From contig NZ_CP107811.1 of assembly GCF_036346105.1 (NCBI RefSeq), forward strand, positions 5,351,501 to 5,415,500: DNA of 64,000 nucleotides. Direction: 5' to 3'. The stretch is from Streptomyces sp. NBC_00539. GTDB lineage: Bacteria > Actinomycetota > Actinomycetes > Streptomycetales > Streptomycetaceae. The translations under genes and the position numbers were made by a program. The notes beneath the pieces were generated by a model. The model was not told the DNA's origin. It did no database searches and was given only the letters and a program-made list of their open reading frames with translations. Positions within the stretch are counted from its first letter, which is position 1; each line of letters opens with the position of its first letter. Shown here piece by piece: positions 53,941 through 64,000 of this stretch.

Positions 53941-55323
53941 TCACAGCGGCTTGACGTTGTGGTTGAAGCGGAACACGTTGTCCGGGTCGTACCGGCGCTT
54001 GACCGTGCCCAGCCGCGCCAGGTTCTCGGCGCCGAGCCCCGCGGCCACCCGCTCGGCCCCCTCGTCGCCGGTGAAGTTCAGGTACACCGCGCCGGTGCTC
54101 CACGGCCGGGCGTCGGCGCGGACGTCCTTGACCCACTGCCGGCACCGCTCGTCGTCCGCCGGGTCCTCCCAGATGCCGAAGGGGTGCACCACCCAGGGCG
54201 CGTCGCGGTACGGCACCGGCCACTGCCGGGGACCGGCCGCGATCGCGCCGCCCTGGGGCATGACCAGGTGCTGGGTGCCCGTGGGTACCGGCATGGCCTC
54301 GCCCCGGGCGCAGAAGAGGTCCACGAACTCGTCCGGCAGCCCGGTCAGGTACTCGGCGGACCAGTAGTTCCGCATGTCGGGAGGGTCGTCGAGCATGCAT
54401 TGGAGATCGGCGTAGGGGATGCCCGTCACCATCTCCACCTCGTGGGGGATCGCCAGGAGCGGCCCCGCGAGCTTGCGGACCTCGTCCTCGGGACCGGCGT
54501 AGGTCACCAGCGCGCCCGCCATCAGCTTCCCCACCAGGTGGGGCGGGACGAACTCCTCGGGCGGCCCGGTCAGGTAGAGCGAGGCGCCGCTCACCTCGGG
54601 CGGTCCGGCTTCCACGACCTCCCGGAACGCACGGATCACGTCGGGTCCGTGCTCGGGGAGGTAGAGCAGGAACGCGATGGACATGGCCGGCAGGTCGTGC
54701 AGGCGCAGGGTCAGCGAGGTGGCCACGCCGAAGTTGCCGCCGCCGCCGTGCAGGGCCCAGAACAGTTCCGGGTTCTCGTCGGCGGTGGCCTCCACCACGC
54801 TGCCGTCCGCGGTGACCAGTTCCGCGCCCAGCAGGTTGTCCACGGCCAGCCCGAACTTGCGGTCCAGCCAGCCGGTTCCGCCGCCGAGGACGAAGCCGCC
54901 CACACCCGTCGTGGAGGCCCGGCCGCCGGTGGTCGCCAAACCGTACGGCTGGCAGGCACGGTCCAGGTGGCTCATCGTGGCCCCGCCCTCGACCCGGACG
55001 GCCTTCGCCGCCGGATGGACGGTCACCTCGTGCATCCGGCGCAGGTCGATGACCAAGCCGCCGTCGTTGACGGACATCCCGGCGACGCTGTGGCCGCCGC
55101 CGCGCACCGCGACGTGCAGGTCCAGGTCCCGCGCGAAACGCACGGCGGTGACGACGTCGGAGACGCTCTCGCACCGGGCGATGACGGCCGGCCTGCGGTC
55201 GATCATCGCGTTGAAGACGGTGCGGGCCCCGTCGTAACCCGGGTCACCGGGTGCGAAGACCTCACCGGCCAGGTCCTCACGGAGCGCGGCGAGTGCGTCG
55301 GCCGCCTTGGAGAAGGGTGCCAT
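53941..55323 (-). CDS. FAD-linked oxidoreductase (berberine-bridge-enzyme type)
   Basis: 460 residues. FAD-binding PCMH domain (about 40-215) with RGGGHSVAG, whose His is the usual covalent flavin attachment site, and GVGGFVLGGGTGWLDRKFG. There is no Cys at the second attachment position, so at most one covalent bond. The C-terminal BBE motif is RYDPDNVFRFNHNV. Such enzymes oxidise sugars, alkaloids or polyketides. No signal peptide. ATG 55323 with GGAGG upstream. It converges on the amine oxidase with three bases between stops; no terminator fits in between. Confidence 0.92.
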   Translation of the reverse strand: MAPFSKAADALAALREDLAGEVFAPGDPGYDGARTVFNAMIDRRPAVIARCESVSDVVTAVRFARDLDLHVAVRGGGHSVAGMSVNDGGLVIDLRRMHEVTVHPAAKAVRVEGGATMSHLDRACQPYGLATTGGRASTTGVGGFVLGGGTGWLDRKFGLAVDNLLGAELVTADGSVVEATADENPELFWALHGGGGNFGVATSLTLRLHDLPAMSIAFLLYLPEHGPDVIRAFREVVEAGPPEVSGASLYLTGPPEEFVPPHLVGKLMAGALVTYAGPEDEVRKLAGPLLAIPHEVEMVTGIPYADLQCMLDDPPDMRNYWSAEYLTGLPDEFVDLFCARGEAMPVPTGTQHLVMPQGGAIAAGPRQWPVPYRDAPWVVHPFGIWEDPADDERCRQWVKDVRADARPWSTGAVYLNFTGDEGAERVAAGLGAENLARLGTVKRRYDPDNVFRFNHNVKPL

Positions 55324-55414
55324 GACCCACCCCTCCTTCCCTGGAGGGCGAAGAACCCCTCCAGCGTAGGCGGGGGCCACCTTCCCGGCGCGGCGGAGCG
55401 CGCCGGGAGCGGCG

Positions 55415-57220
55415 TCAGCCTCCGTAGGCCCCACTGGCCGTCAGCCGCAGCGCGGTGTCGATCAGCGGGACGTGGCTGAACGCCTGGGGGAAGTTGCCCA
55501 CCTGCCGCTGGAGCTTGGGGTCCCACTCCTCGGCGAGCAGTCCCAGGTCGTTGCGCAGCGACAGCAGCTTCTCGAAGAGCCGGCGGGCCTCGTCGACGCG
55601 GCCGATCATCGCGAGGTCGTCGGCCATCCAGAACGAGCAGGCCAAGAAGGCCCCCTCGTCGCCCTCCAGGCCGTCGACACCGGCCTCCTCACCTGCCGTC
55701 GGGTAGCGCAGGATGAAGCCGTCGGGGGTGGACAGTTCGCGCTGGATCGCCTCGATGGTGCCGATGACCCGCTTGTCGTCCGGCGGCAGGAACCCCATCT
55801 GCGGGATCAGCAGCAGGGAGGCGTCCAGTTCCCTGGATCCGTAGGACTGGGTGAAGGTGTTGCGCTCCTTGTCGTAGCCCTTTTCGCAGACGTCGGCGTG
55901 GATCTCGTCGCGCAGCTCGCGCCAGCGCTCCAGCGGGCCGTCCACGTCCCCGCTCTCGATCAGCTTGACCGTGCGGTCCACCGCGACCCAGGCCATCACC
56001 TTCGAGTGCACGAAGTGGCGGCGCGGCCCGCGCACCTCCCAGATGCCCTCGTCGGGCTCGTTCCAGTGCGTCTCGAGGTAGCGGATCAGCTTGAGCTGGA
56101 GCACCGACGCGTAGTCGTTGCGGGCCAGGCCCGTCATGTGACCCAGGTGCAGGGCCTCGGTGACCTCGCCGTACACGTCGAGCTGGAGCTGGTGGGCGGC
56201 GCCGTTGCCGACGCGGACCGGGCGGGAGTTCTCGTAGCCCGGCAGCCAGTCCAGCTCGGTCTCGCCCAGCTCCCGTTCGCCCGCGATCCCGTACATGATC
56301 TGGAGGTTCTCCGGGTCGCCGGCGACCGCCCGCAGCAGCCAGTCCCGCCAGGCCGAGGCCTCGTCGCGGTAGCCGGTGCGCAGCAGCGACGACAGGGTGA
56401 TCGCCGCGTCACGCAGCCAGGTGTAGCGGTAGTCCCAGTTCCGTACGCCGCCGATCTCCTCCGGCAGGGAGGTGGTCGGCGCGGCGACGATCCCGCCCGT
56501 GGGGCCGTACGTCAGCGCCTTGAGGGTGATCAGGGAGCGGACCACCGCCTCCCGGTAGGGGCCGTGGTACGTGCAGTGCTCGACCCAGTCCCGCCAGAAG
56601 TCGGTGGTGGCCTCCAGGGCCGCCTCGGCGTCCGGGTTGTCCGGGGCGCCCTTGTGGGAGGGCTGCCAGCTGATGGCGAAGGTCACGCGGTCGCCGGGCC
56701 CGACGGTGAAGTCGGAGTACGTCGTCAGGTCCTTGCCGTAGGTCTGCGCGTCGGTGTCCAGCCAGACCGAGTCCGGACCGGCGACGGCCACGGTGCGCCC
56801 GTCCACCTTGTGGACCCAGGGCACGATCCGCCCGTAGGAGAAGCGCATCCGCAGCGCGGAGCGCATGGGGACACGGCCGCTGACCCCCTCGACGATGCGG
56901 ATCAGCTGCGGGGCGTGGTCCTCACGGGGAGGCATGAAGTCGATGACGCGCACGGTCCCCCGCGGCGTGTCCCACTCCGATTCCAGCACGAGCGAGTCAC
57001 CGCGATAGCGCCGGCGGTCGGCCCGGGGGGCCGGGGTGCCGGACGGGACCGCGGGTGCCACCCGCCAGAACCCGTGTTCCTCGGTGCCGAGAATGCTCGC
57101 GAAGACAGCATGGGAGTCGAAGCGTGGAAGGCATGCCCAGTCCACGGCTCCGTCCCGGCAGACCAAAGCCGCGGTCTGCATGTCGCCGATCAGTGCGTAA
57201 TCCTCGATGCGCCCGGACAC
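55415..57220 (-). CDS. Glycoside hydrolase family 15 (trehalase/glucoamylase-like)
   Basis: 601 residues. N-terminal beta-sandwich (about 1-215, IEDYALIGDMQTAALVCRDG) followed by an (alpha/alpha)6 barrel with RNWDYRYTWLRDA near residue 260 and the acidic EEWDP near 560 as catalytic regions. Mycobacterial proteins of this layout are trehalases; in streptomycetes the substrate has not been recalled with certainty, and glucan or trehalose are both possible. Cytoplasmic. The GTG at 57220 is used because GGAG lies seven bases upstream. A TAGGCT -10-like box on the minus strand sits at 57313-57318. Confidence 0.9.
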   Translation of the reverse strand: MSGRIEDYALIGDMQTAALVCRDGAVDWACLPRFDSHAVFASILGTEEHGFWRVAPAVPSGTPAPRADRRRYRGDSLVLESEWDTPRGTVRVIDFMPPREDHAPQLIRIVEGVSGRVPMRSALRMRFSYGRIVPWVHKVDGRTVAVAGPDSVWLDTDAQTYGKDLTTYSDFTVGPGDRVTFAISWQPSHKGAPDNPDAEAALEATTDFWRDWVEHCTYHGPYREAVVRSLITLKALTYGPTGGIVAAPTTSLPEEIGGVRNWDYRYTWLRDAAITLSSLLRTGYRDEASAWRDWLLRAVAGDPENLQIMYGIAGERELGETELDWLPGYENSRPVRVGNGAAHQLQLDVYGEVTEALHLGHMTGLARNDYASVLQLKLIRYLETHWNEPDEGIWEVRGPRRHFVHSKVMAWVAVDRTVKLIESGDVDGPLERWRELRDEIHADVCEKGYDKERNTFTQSYGSRELDASLLLIPQMGFLPPDDKRVIGTIEAIQRELSTPDGFILRYPTAGEEAGVDGLEGDEGAFLACSFWMADDLAMIGRVDEARRLFEKLLSLRNDLGLLAEEWDPKLQRQVGNFPQAFSHVPLIDTALRLTASGAYGG

Positions 57221-57687
57221 GTTGCATCTCCAGTCGAACAGCCACGTCCGCCCCTGAGGGCGCTTGCAATGCGCGGATGCGCGGTCTCTTGTGTGTAGGG
57301 ATCCCCGCGTCGAGCCTAGATTGCCGGACGTGGCGTGGTTACACCGTAGGCCGGGCTGCTCGGCGCGGTTGTGCAGCGATATTCGAGCAGGATATGACGG
57401 CACACTAGTGATCCCCTTAAGCCCCGGGACAATGTGACTCGTCCGAACGGGTGACCAGGACGGATACCCCGCGCGGACGGGCCCCAACCCGGTCCCGCGA
57501 GGTTCGGGGGAGCGTGGCCGGAGGCGGACGGGTCCGGGCGCTGATAGGCTGGTACCCCGTGGACCGGTGGTCTGCCTGTGCGAATCAGGAGCCCCGAAAC
57601 CGCAGCTTCGGCGCCCCCAGAGACCCTTCCGGATCTCCGCGGAAGGGCGTCGGACGCACCTCACCTCGCGACCACGGGAGCCCCCTC
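57221..57687. other. Divergent region GH15 / pyrG with long pyrG leader
   Basis: 467 bases. Minus strand: TAGGCT at 57313-57318. Plus strand: TAGGCT at 57545-57550, implying a pyrG leader of about 130 bases. A hairpin CCCTTCC/GGAAGGG lies at 57624-57647. No coding sequence is supported, although one frame is open from 57451 into pyrG. Confidence 0.5.
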
Positions 57688-57693
57688 TTGGCG

Positions 57694-59355
<1,662 letters not shown>

Positions 59356-59370
59356 TCGCGTAAGCGCATA

Positions 59371-59413
59371 ACGTAGGCAGCCGGGGCACGGATCGTGCCC
59401 CGGCTGCCTACGT
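59371..59413 (+). terminator. Terminator between pyrG and the Nudix gene
   Basis: A perfect 20-base stem (59371-59390 with 59394-59413) and a 3-base loop, then TTCTCGG. The Nudix start is only 21 bases beyond, so this gene needs readthrough or a promoter within the stem region. Confidence 0.88.
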
Positions 59414-59433
59414 TTCTCGGGAAGGTATTGGGC

Positions 59434-60105
59434 ATGGGCAAGGACGAGGCCACCGACATCGCCACCGACATCGCCGCAGACATCGCGGACACCCCGGAGA
59501 CCTGGGAGGTCGTCGCCTCCCGCACCCCGTTCCAGGGCGCGAAGACGGCGGTCCGCTCGGAGCAGGTACGGATGCCCGACCGGGCCGTGGTGCGCCGCGA
59601 CTACCAGGTGCACCCCGGTTCCGTGTGCGTGCTCGCGCTCGACGGGGAACAGCGCGTCCTGGTCATCAACCAGTACCGGCACCCCGTGCGGCACAAGCTG
59701 TGGGAACTGCCCGCCGGCCTGCTGGACGTGCCCGGGGAGAACCCGCTGCACGCCGCGCAGCGGGAGCTGTACGAGGAGGCGCACGTCGAGGCCCGCGACT
59801 GGCGGGTGCTGGCCGACTTCTTCTCCACCCCCGGCGGCTCGGACGAAGCGGTCCGGATCTTCCTCGCGCGGGACCTCGCACCCGCGCCGGGGGAGCGCTT
59901 CGCGGTGTCCGAGGAGGAGGCCGACATGCTGCTGGCCCGGGTCCCGCTCCAGGAGCTGGTGCGCGGCGTACTCGCGGGTGAACTCGGCAACCCCGGCCTG
60001 GTGACCGGGGTCCTCGCACTGTCCGCGGCGCTCGCCCGCGAAGGCGGCGTGGACTGCCTGCGCCCGGCCCTCGCTCCCTGGCCGGCCCGCCCGTTCGAGG
60101 CGTAG
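59434..60105 (+). CDS. Nudix hydrolase (ADP-ribose pyrophosphatase-like)
   Basis: 223 residues. The Nudix box is at about 95-118, GENPLHAAQRELYEEAHV, which keeps the REL-x-EE core but has Ala at the usual glycine after EE. Flanking LWELPAGLLD and the N-terminal extension fit ADP-ribose pyrophosphatases. The N-terminus contains a short ATDIATDIAADIADT repeat. ATG 59434 with GGAAGG upstream. Neighbouring pyrG is separated by a strong terminator. Substrate is inferred from family similarity only. Confidence 0.9.
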   Translation: MGKDEATDIATDIAADIADTPETWEVVASRTPFQGAKTAVRSEQVRMPDRAVVRRDYQVHPGSVCVLALDGEQRVLVINQYRHPVRHKLWELPAGLLDVPGENPLHAAQRELYEEAHVEARDWRVLADFFSTPGGSDEAVRIFLARDLAPAPGERFAVSEEEADMLLARVPLQELVRGVLAGELGNPGLVTGVLALSAALAREGGVDCLRPALAPWPARPFEA

Positions 60106-60255
60106 CAGCCGCAGGAAGCGGCTGTGGGGCCGGATGGGCTGCTGATGTGACGATCGGCTGATCCGATCGGGCGACGCACCAGCCGCGCTCCACATGGACC
60201 GTCGCTCTGCGTGAACTACGCTCGGCAACCCTAAGGCAGGGAGAGGAGCGGATCC

Positions 60256-62220
60256 GTGACGGATTTCGTCGGGCGGCGGCGTGAGCTCAAGGAGCTGCGC
60301 GAGGACATCGCGCGGACCGGACTCGACACCCTCTCGGGCCGCAAGGCCAAGGCCCCCCGCGCGCGGGTGCTCCTCATCGCCGGACGTCCGGGATCGGGAC
60401 GCACGGCGCTGGCCGAGGAACTCGTACGGGAAGTCCGCGAGGACTACCCCGACGCGCTTCTCCGCGTACGGCTCACCCACCCCGGCGGAGGGACAGTCGC
60501 CACCGAGCGGGCGGTGCGGACCCTGCTGGAGGGGCTGGGGCGGCCCACCCCTCCCGGCGCCGGCGAGGACGACCTCAGTTCGGCCCTGCGCGCCGCCCTC
60601 AAGGGCAAGCGCGCCGTCCTGCTCGTGGACGACGCCGCCGATCCGCACCAGGTCGACGCGCTGCTGCCCGACACCCCCGAATGCCTGGTCGTCGTCACCG
60701 CCGAGGGACCCCTCACCGGGATTCCGGATGTGCGTCCCTGCACCCTCGGCGGGCTCGACACCCCCTCGGCGGTCAAGATGCTCGCCGGGGGCATCCGGGA
60801 CACCCGGATCACGGTCGACCCGCTCGCCGCCGAAGCCCTCGCGCAGGAGTGCGGGGGGCAGCCCGCCGCGCTCTGCCTGGCCGGAGGCTGGCTCGCCGCC
60901 CACCCCCAGGCTTCCGTCGCCGACCTGGCCAAGCAGCTCCACGACATGCCGCCCGGCACCGACGGACCGCTCGGGCGCGCCTTCCGGCTCGTCTACGAGT
61001 CCCTGCCGCAGCCCGCCCAGCGCACCCTGCGGCTGCTTCCGCTCGCGCCCGCCGGGATCGTCGACTCGCACACCGCGTCCGCCCTCGCCGGCTGCTCCGT
61101 CGCCGCCGCCCAGTCCGTCCTGGAGGACTTCGCCGGGCTCGGCCTCGTACGGCACGCGCAGGACGGGCTGTTCCTGTTGCCCGGCTGCCTCGCGCCACTG
61201 CTGCGGGCGCTGCTGGAGACCAAGGAACGGCCGGCCGAGGTGCAGCTGGCCCGGGCCCGGATGCTGGAGCGGACCGTACGGCTGCTGGGCTCCTGCCGCG
61301 CCATGGCCGCGGACGACGAGGAACACGTGCGGGAGCGGCTGGACGGGCTGCCGCGGGCGCTGCGCTTCCCCGACCGGCGCGCGGCGGCCACCTGGCTCGA
61401 CACCCGGCTGCCCGCCCTGACCGCCTCGGCCTCCCTCGCGGTGGCGGACGGCGAGCTGGACACCCTCGCCCGCCGCCTGGTCGCCGCCCTCGTACGGGCC
61501 CTGGCCGAGCACCGCGGTACCAGCGCCGCCGCGCCCGAGCTGTACGGGCTGCACCGCCTGGTCCTCGACGTCGCCGAGCGCCGCGGCCTGCACCGGGAGC
61601 GGGCCGCGGCGCTGCTGAACCTGGCCGACCTGGACGCCGAGACGGGCCGTACGCACGAGGCACTGGAGCGCTACCGGGCCGCGCTGGACGCCGGAAAGGC
61701 GGCGAACGACCCGTACGCGACGGGCCGCGCGATGGAATCCGTAGGCGGTGCGTACCAGGAGCTGGCCGACTGGCACCGGGCCTGCGACTGGTTCGGCCGG
61801 GCCCTGTCCCAGGCACTCGCCCGGGGGGAGCGCGCGGACGAGGCGCGGCTGTACGGACGGCTGGGCAACGTGCACACGTACGCGGGCCGGTACGGGGACG
61901 CGCTGCGCAGCTGGCGCGCGGCCGCCGCGGGGTACCGGAAGCTGGCCGATGTCCCGGGTCAGGCAAAGGCGTTGAGCGAGATGGCGCGCATTCAGGAGTA
62001 CGCCGGCAGGCCCGCGGAATCCCTGCACACCTGCCGCCAGGCCGTCGAGCTCGCGCGCAGGGCCGGGGACCTGCGACTTCAAGCCGCCCTCCAGGTGCGG
62101 CTGGCCGACACGCTCGACAGGCTGGGCGACCCGGCGGCGGCCCGACTGCACAGGTCGGCGGCCGACAGATTGCTGGGAGACGACCCCGCAGCCTGCGAAA
62201 TCCGCAGTGATTCCGACTGA
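60256..62220 (+). CDS. STAND-type NTPase with TPR repeats and altered P-loop
   Basis: 654 residues. An NB-ARC/AAA-like domain (about 1-270) begins DFVGRRREL. Its Walker A reads GRPGSGRT (residues 43-50), with Arg49 in place of the invariant Lys. Walker B is AVLLVDDAAD. A winged-helix-like segment follows, then C-terminal TPR repeats (about 430-640, EALERYRAALDAGKAA, GRYGDALRSWRAAAAGYR). No DNA-binding domain is recognised, unlike SARP or LuxR relatives. It may be a scaffold or a weak NTPase. GTG 60256 with GGGAGAGGAG upstream. Confidence 0.85.
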   Translation: MTDFVGRRRELKELREDIARTGLDTLSGRKAKAPRARVLLIAGRPGSGRTALAEELVREVREDYPDALLRVRLTHPGGGTVATERAVRTLLEGLGRPTPPGAGEDDLSSALRAALKGKRAVLLVDDAADPHQVDALLPDTPECLVVVTAEGPLTGIPDVRPCTLGGLDTPSAVKMLAGGIRDTRITVDPLAAEALAQECGGQPAALCLAGGWLAAHPQASVADLAKQLHDMPPGTDGPLGRAFRLVYESLPQPAQRTLRLLPLAPAGIVDSHTASALAGCSVAAAQSVLEDFAGLGLVRHAQDGLFLLPGCLAPLLRALLETKERPAEVQLARARMLERTVRLLGSCRAMAADDEEHVRERLDGLPRALRFPDRRAAATWLDTRLPALTASASLAVADGELDTLARRLVAALVRALAEHRGTSAAAPELYGLHRLVLDVAERRGLHRERAAALLNLADLDAETGRTHEALERYRAALDAGKAANDPYATGRAMESVGGAYQELADWHRACDWFGRALSQALARGERADEARLYGRLGNVHTYAGRYGDALRSWRAAAAGYRKLADVPGQAKALSEMARIQEYAGRPAESLHTCRQAVELARRAGDLRLQAALQVRLADTLDRLGDPAAARLHRSAADRLLGDDPAACEIRSDSD

Positions 62221-62239
62221 GATTATTTGTTTGCAAGGC

Positions 62240-62267
62240 TAGACAGCGCCTCATCCTTCATTAGACT
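62240..62267 (+). promoter_or_regulatory. Promoter of ald
   Basis: TAGACA (62240-62245) and TAGACT (62262-62267) with a 16-base spacer, 105 bases upstream of the ald ATG. The leader contains a small CCACG/CGTGG hairpin at 62275-62290. Confidence 0.55.
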
Positions 62268-62372
62268 GGCTTCACCACGTCATCTCGTGGTGCATCCCGT
62301 TGCGCGTTCTTGTGGGCGGGTATGTATGGAAGTGCCCCGTAATATCCCCTGAGCCAAGGACCGTGATCGACG

Positions 62373-63488
62373 ATGAAGGTCGGCATCCCCCGCGAGGTCA
62401 AGAACAACGAGTTCCGGGTCGCCATCACGCCCGCCGGCGTGCATGAGCTGGTCCGTAACGGCCACCAGGTCTTCATCGAGCAGAACGCCGGTGTCGGCTC
62501 CTCGATCACGGACGCCGAGTACGTCGCCGCGGGCGGCGAGATCCTCGGTACGGCCGACGAGGTCTGGCAGACCGCCGACCTGCTGCTGAAGGTCAAGGAG
62601 CCGATCGCGGAGGAGTACCACCGTCTCCGCAAGGACCAGACCCTCTTCACCTACCTGCACCTGGCGGCCTCCCGCGAGTGCACGGACGCCCTGCTGGAGT
62701 CCGGCACCACCGCCATCGCGTACGAGACGGTCGAGCTCGCGGGCCGCGCGCTCCCGTTGCTCGCCCCGATGTCCGAGGTCGCGGGCCGTCTGGCCCCGCA
62801 GGTCGGCGCCTACCACCTGATGCGCTCGGCCGGCGGCCGCGGCGTGCTCCCCGGCGGCGTCCCCGGTACCCACGCCGGCGAGTGCGTGGTCATCGGCGGC
62901 GGCGTGTCCGGCTGGAACGCCGCGCAGATCGCCATCGGCATGGGCTTCCACGTGACCCTGCTCGACAAGGACATCAACAAGCTCCGCGAGGCCGACAAGG
63001 TCTTCGGCACGAAGATCAAGACGATCGTCTCCAACGCCTTCGAGCTGGAGAAGGCCGTCATCGAGGCCGACCTGGTCATCGGCGCGGTCCTCATCCCGGG
63101 TGCGAAGGCCCCCAAGCTGGTCACCAACGAGCTCGTCGCGAAGATGAAGCCCGGAAGTGTCCTTGTCGACATTGCGATCGACCAGGGCGGCTGCTTCGAG
63201 GACTCCCGTCCGACCACCCACGCCGAGCCGACCTTCCAGGTCCACAACTCGGTCTTCTACTGCGTCGCCAACATGCCGGGCGCCGTGCCGAACACCTCCA
63301 CCTACGCCCTCACGAACGCGACCCTGCCGTACATCGTGCAGCTCGCGAACCTCGGCTGGGCCGAGGCGCTGCGCCGTGACCCGGCGCTCGCGCTGGGCCT
63401 CAACACCCATGACGGCAAGGTCGTTTACGGTCCGGTCGCCGAGGCCCACGGCCTCGAGGTCCTGCCGCTGAACACGCTGCTCGGCTGA
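62373..63488 (+). CDS. ald: Alanine dehydrogenase
   Basis: 371 residues, the full family length. Catalyses reversible NAD-dependent oxidative deamination of L-alanine to pyruvate. MKVGIPREVKNNEFRVA at the N-terminus includes the pyruvate-binding Arg; Lys of LLKVKEP and His of YLHLAAS are the catalytic residues; the NAD motif is VIGGGVSGWNAAQ. ATG 62373 lacks a strong ribosome-binding site (GGACCG). In actinobacteria ald is induced by alanine or hypoxia; nothing in the leader shows the regulator. Monocistronic, with a terminator after it. Confidence 0.96.
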   Translation: MKVGIPREVKNNEFRVAITPAGVHELVRNGHQVFIEQNAGVGSSITDAEYVAAGGEILGTADEVWQTADLLLKVKEPIAEEYHRLRKDQTLFTYLHLAASRECTDALLESGTTAIAYETVELAGRALPLLAPMSEVAGRLAPQVGAYHLMRSAGGRGVLPGGVPGTHAGECVVIGGGVSGWNAAQIAIGMGFHVTLLDKDINKLREADKVFGTKIKTIVSNAFELEKAVIEADLVIGAVLIPGAKAPKLVTNELVAKMKPGSVLVDIAIDQGGCFEDSRPTTHAEPTFQVHNSVFYCVANMPGAVPNTSTYALTNATLPYIVQLANLGWAEALRRDPALALGLNTHDGKVVYGPVAEAHGLEVLPLNTLLG

Positions 63489-63518
63489 CCCGTCAACGAC
63501 TGACGTCAATCTCACGTC

Positions 63519-63552
63519 TCCGGCCGGACCTTGCCCGCAAGGTCCGGCCGGA
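63519..63552 (+). terminator. Terminator of ald
   Basis: Perfect 16-base arms (63519-63534, 63537-63552), tight loop, 30 bases after the ald stop. Confidence 0.85.
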
Positions 63553-63709
63553 CGTGTTTGCGCGGTGCGCCGGGAGCCCGCTCAACTCGCCTCGAACGTA
63601 ACCCTTTAACCCTTTCGCACACCCGCGAAACTTCGTAGTGACAGCTCGTACGCCCTTGACAGAGTGGTGTTCGCTTGCCGACACAACGCGGCGGGTCCGG
63701 TGGATTGTG

Positions 63710-63739
63710 TTGCCGCTGAGTGGTGACACGCCATAGAGT
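63710..63739 (+). promoter_or_regulatory. Promoter of the parA-like gene
   Basis: TTGCCG (63710-63715), 18-base spacer, TAGAGT (63734-63739), 75 bases ahead of the GTG start. Confidence 0.5.
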
Positions 63740-63814
63740 CGCCAACCGTCGGCATGGTGCCACGCTGACCTATCGATAAGTGTCCTGGTCACGTCCGAGG
63801 AGGTAAGACGACTT

Positions 63815-64000
63815 GTGAATGAGTCGACATTTGCTCCTGGGGGTGGTCGAGCAGGAACGCCAGAGCGGGGCCGAGGTCCCGCCGGGGCCGAGGCTGTCGG
63901 CTCCGTCGCAGTCCGCACCTTCGCAAACCACCAGCACATGACGACGCCCCGAAAGAGCATGGACGGCCTAGACGTGAACTCCAGGGCCGGCGACCCGAGC
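63815..64000 (+). CDS. ParA/Soj-like ATPase, N-terminal fragment
   Basis: Sixty-two codons from GTG 63815, open to the right edge. GAGGAGGT lies about ten bases upstream. The sequence begins MNESTFAPGGG, Gly/Arg-rich and disordered, with VAVRTFANHQHMTT, which I recall as the N-terminal extension of the streptomycete ParA-like protein encoded just after ald and before scpA-scpB. The Walker A motif would lie beyond the window, so identity rests on this extension and gene order. If correct it is a chromosome-segregation-type ATPase acting with condensin genes. Confidence 0.6.
   Translation, partial: MNESTFAPGGGRAGTPERGRGPAGAEAVGSVAVRTFANHQHMTTPRKSMDGLDVNSRAGDPS

Larger units (their letters stand above)
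63489..63814. other. Intergenic region ald / parA-like gene
   Basis: 326 bases holding the ald terminator (63519-63552), a TTGACA at 63656-63661 without a good -10, and the parA-like promoter at 63710-63739. No coding sequence. Confidence 0.6.

Overview
The window is chromosomal DNA from a Streptomyces-type actinomycete. The evidence is very high G+C with third-position G/C bias, frequent GTG/TTG starts, a short chaplin gene (chpE), actinobacterial rRNA sequences, a Spo0M homologue and TAGRNT-type -10 boxes. The gene order around tyrS, fabG/fabI, serB, chpE, recN, pyrG and ald agrees with my memory of the S. coelicolor SCO1772-SCO1818 neighbourhood; this was not checked by a search. I saw no insertion sequence, prophage, CRISPR array or tRNA gene.

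Layout. 1-6.1 kb: tyrS and a translationally coupled tldD-pmbA pair on the minus strand, then fabG-fabI (type II fatty acid synthesis) on the plus strand. 6.2-10 kb: a secreted cysteine-containing protein, a divergent GntR regulator/MFS transporter pair with a perfect operator, two tiny membrane proteins and SixA. 10.1-13.9 kb: a tight four-gene minus-strand operon encoding an SDR-fold protein, an ACC-synthase-like aminotransferase, an AurF-type diiron N-oxygenase homologue and a tryptophan 2,3-dioxygenase homologue. This is the most unusual locus here. 14.2-26.2 kb: serB, an FHA-FHA-ABC exporter, a secreted transglycosylase, a GAF histidine kinase/LuxR response regulator pair, chpE, a lone ABC ATPase, an NfeD/slipin pair and a TauE-type permease. 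26.2-29 kb: HNH endonuclease, PEBP-like protein, Spo0M homologue and Mpg glycosylase.

29-34.7 kb: a complete 16S-23S-5S operon with several promoters, long-range processing stems, no spacer tRNA and a strong terminator. It is followed at once by a 780-residue TPR protein whose N-terminal 60% is about 33 Arg/Asp/Gly-rich repeats. 37-48.3 kb: DUF1015 and HAD proteins, an iron-box-controlled FecCD-FecCD-ATPase siderophore importer, an SCP2-like protein, a tlyA-nadK-recN cluster and a GT4 glycosyltransferase. 48.3-48.9 kb is a gene-free block of dispersed and tandem repeats. 48.9-55.3 kb looks like an amine-utilisation locus: PucR regulator, divergent APC permease and Tat-exported flavin amine oxidase, then a BBE-type oxidase. 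55.4-64 kb: GH15 hydrolase, pyrG, a Nudix hydrolase, a STAND/TPR protein with an altered P-loop, ald, and the start of a ParA-like gene cut by the right edge.

How genes work together. Coupled starts (ATGA, GTGA or TGATG overlaps) mark tldD-pmbA, the SDR-aminotransferase-diiron-TDO operon, kinase-regulator, FecCD-FecCD-ATPase and tlyA-nadK as co-translated units. Most operon ends carry perfect GC-rich hairpins.
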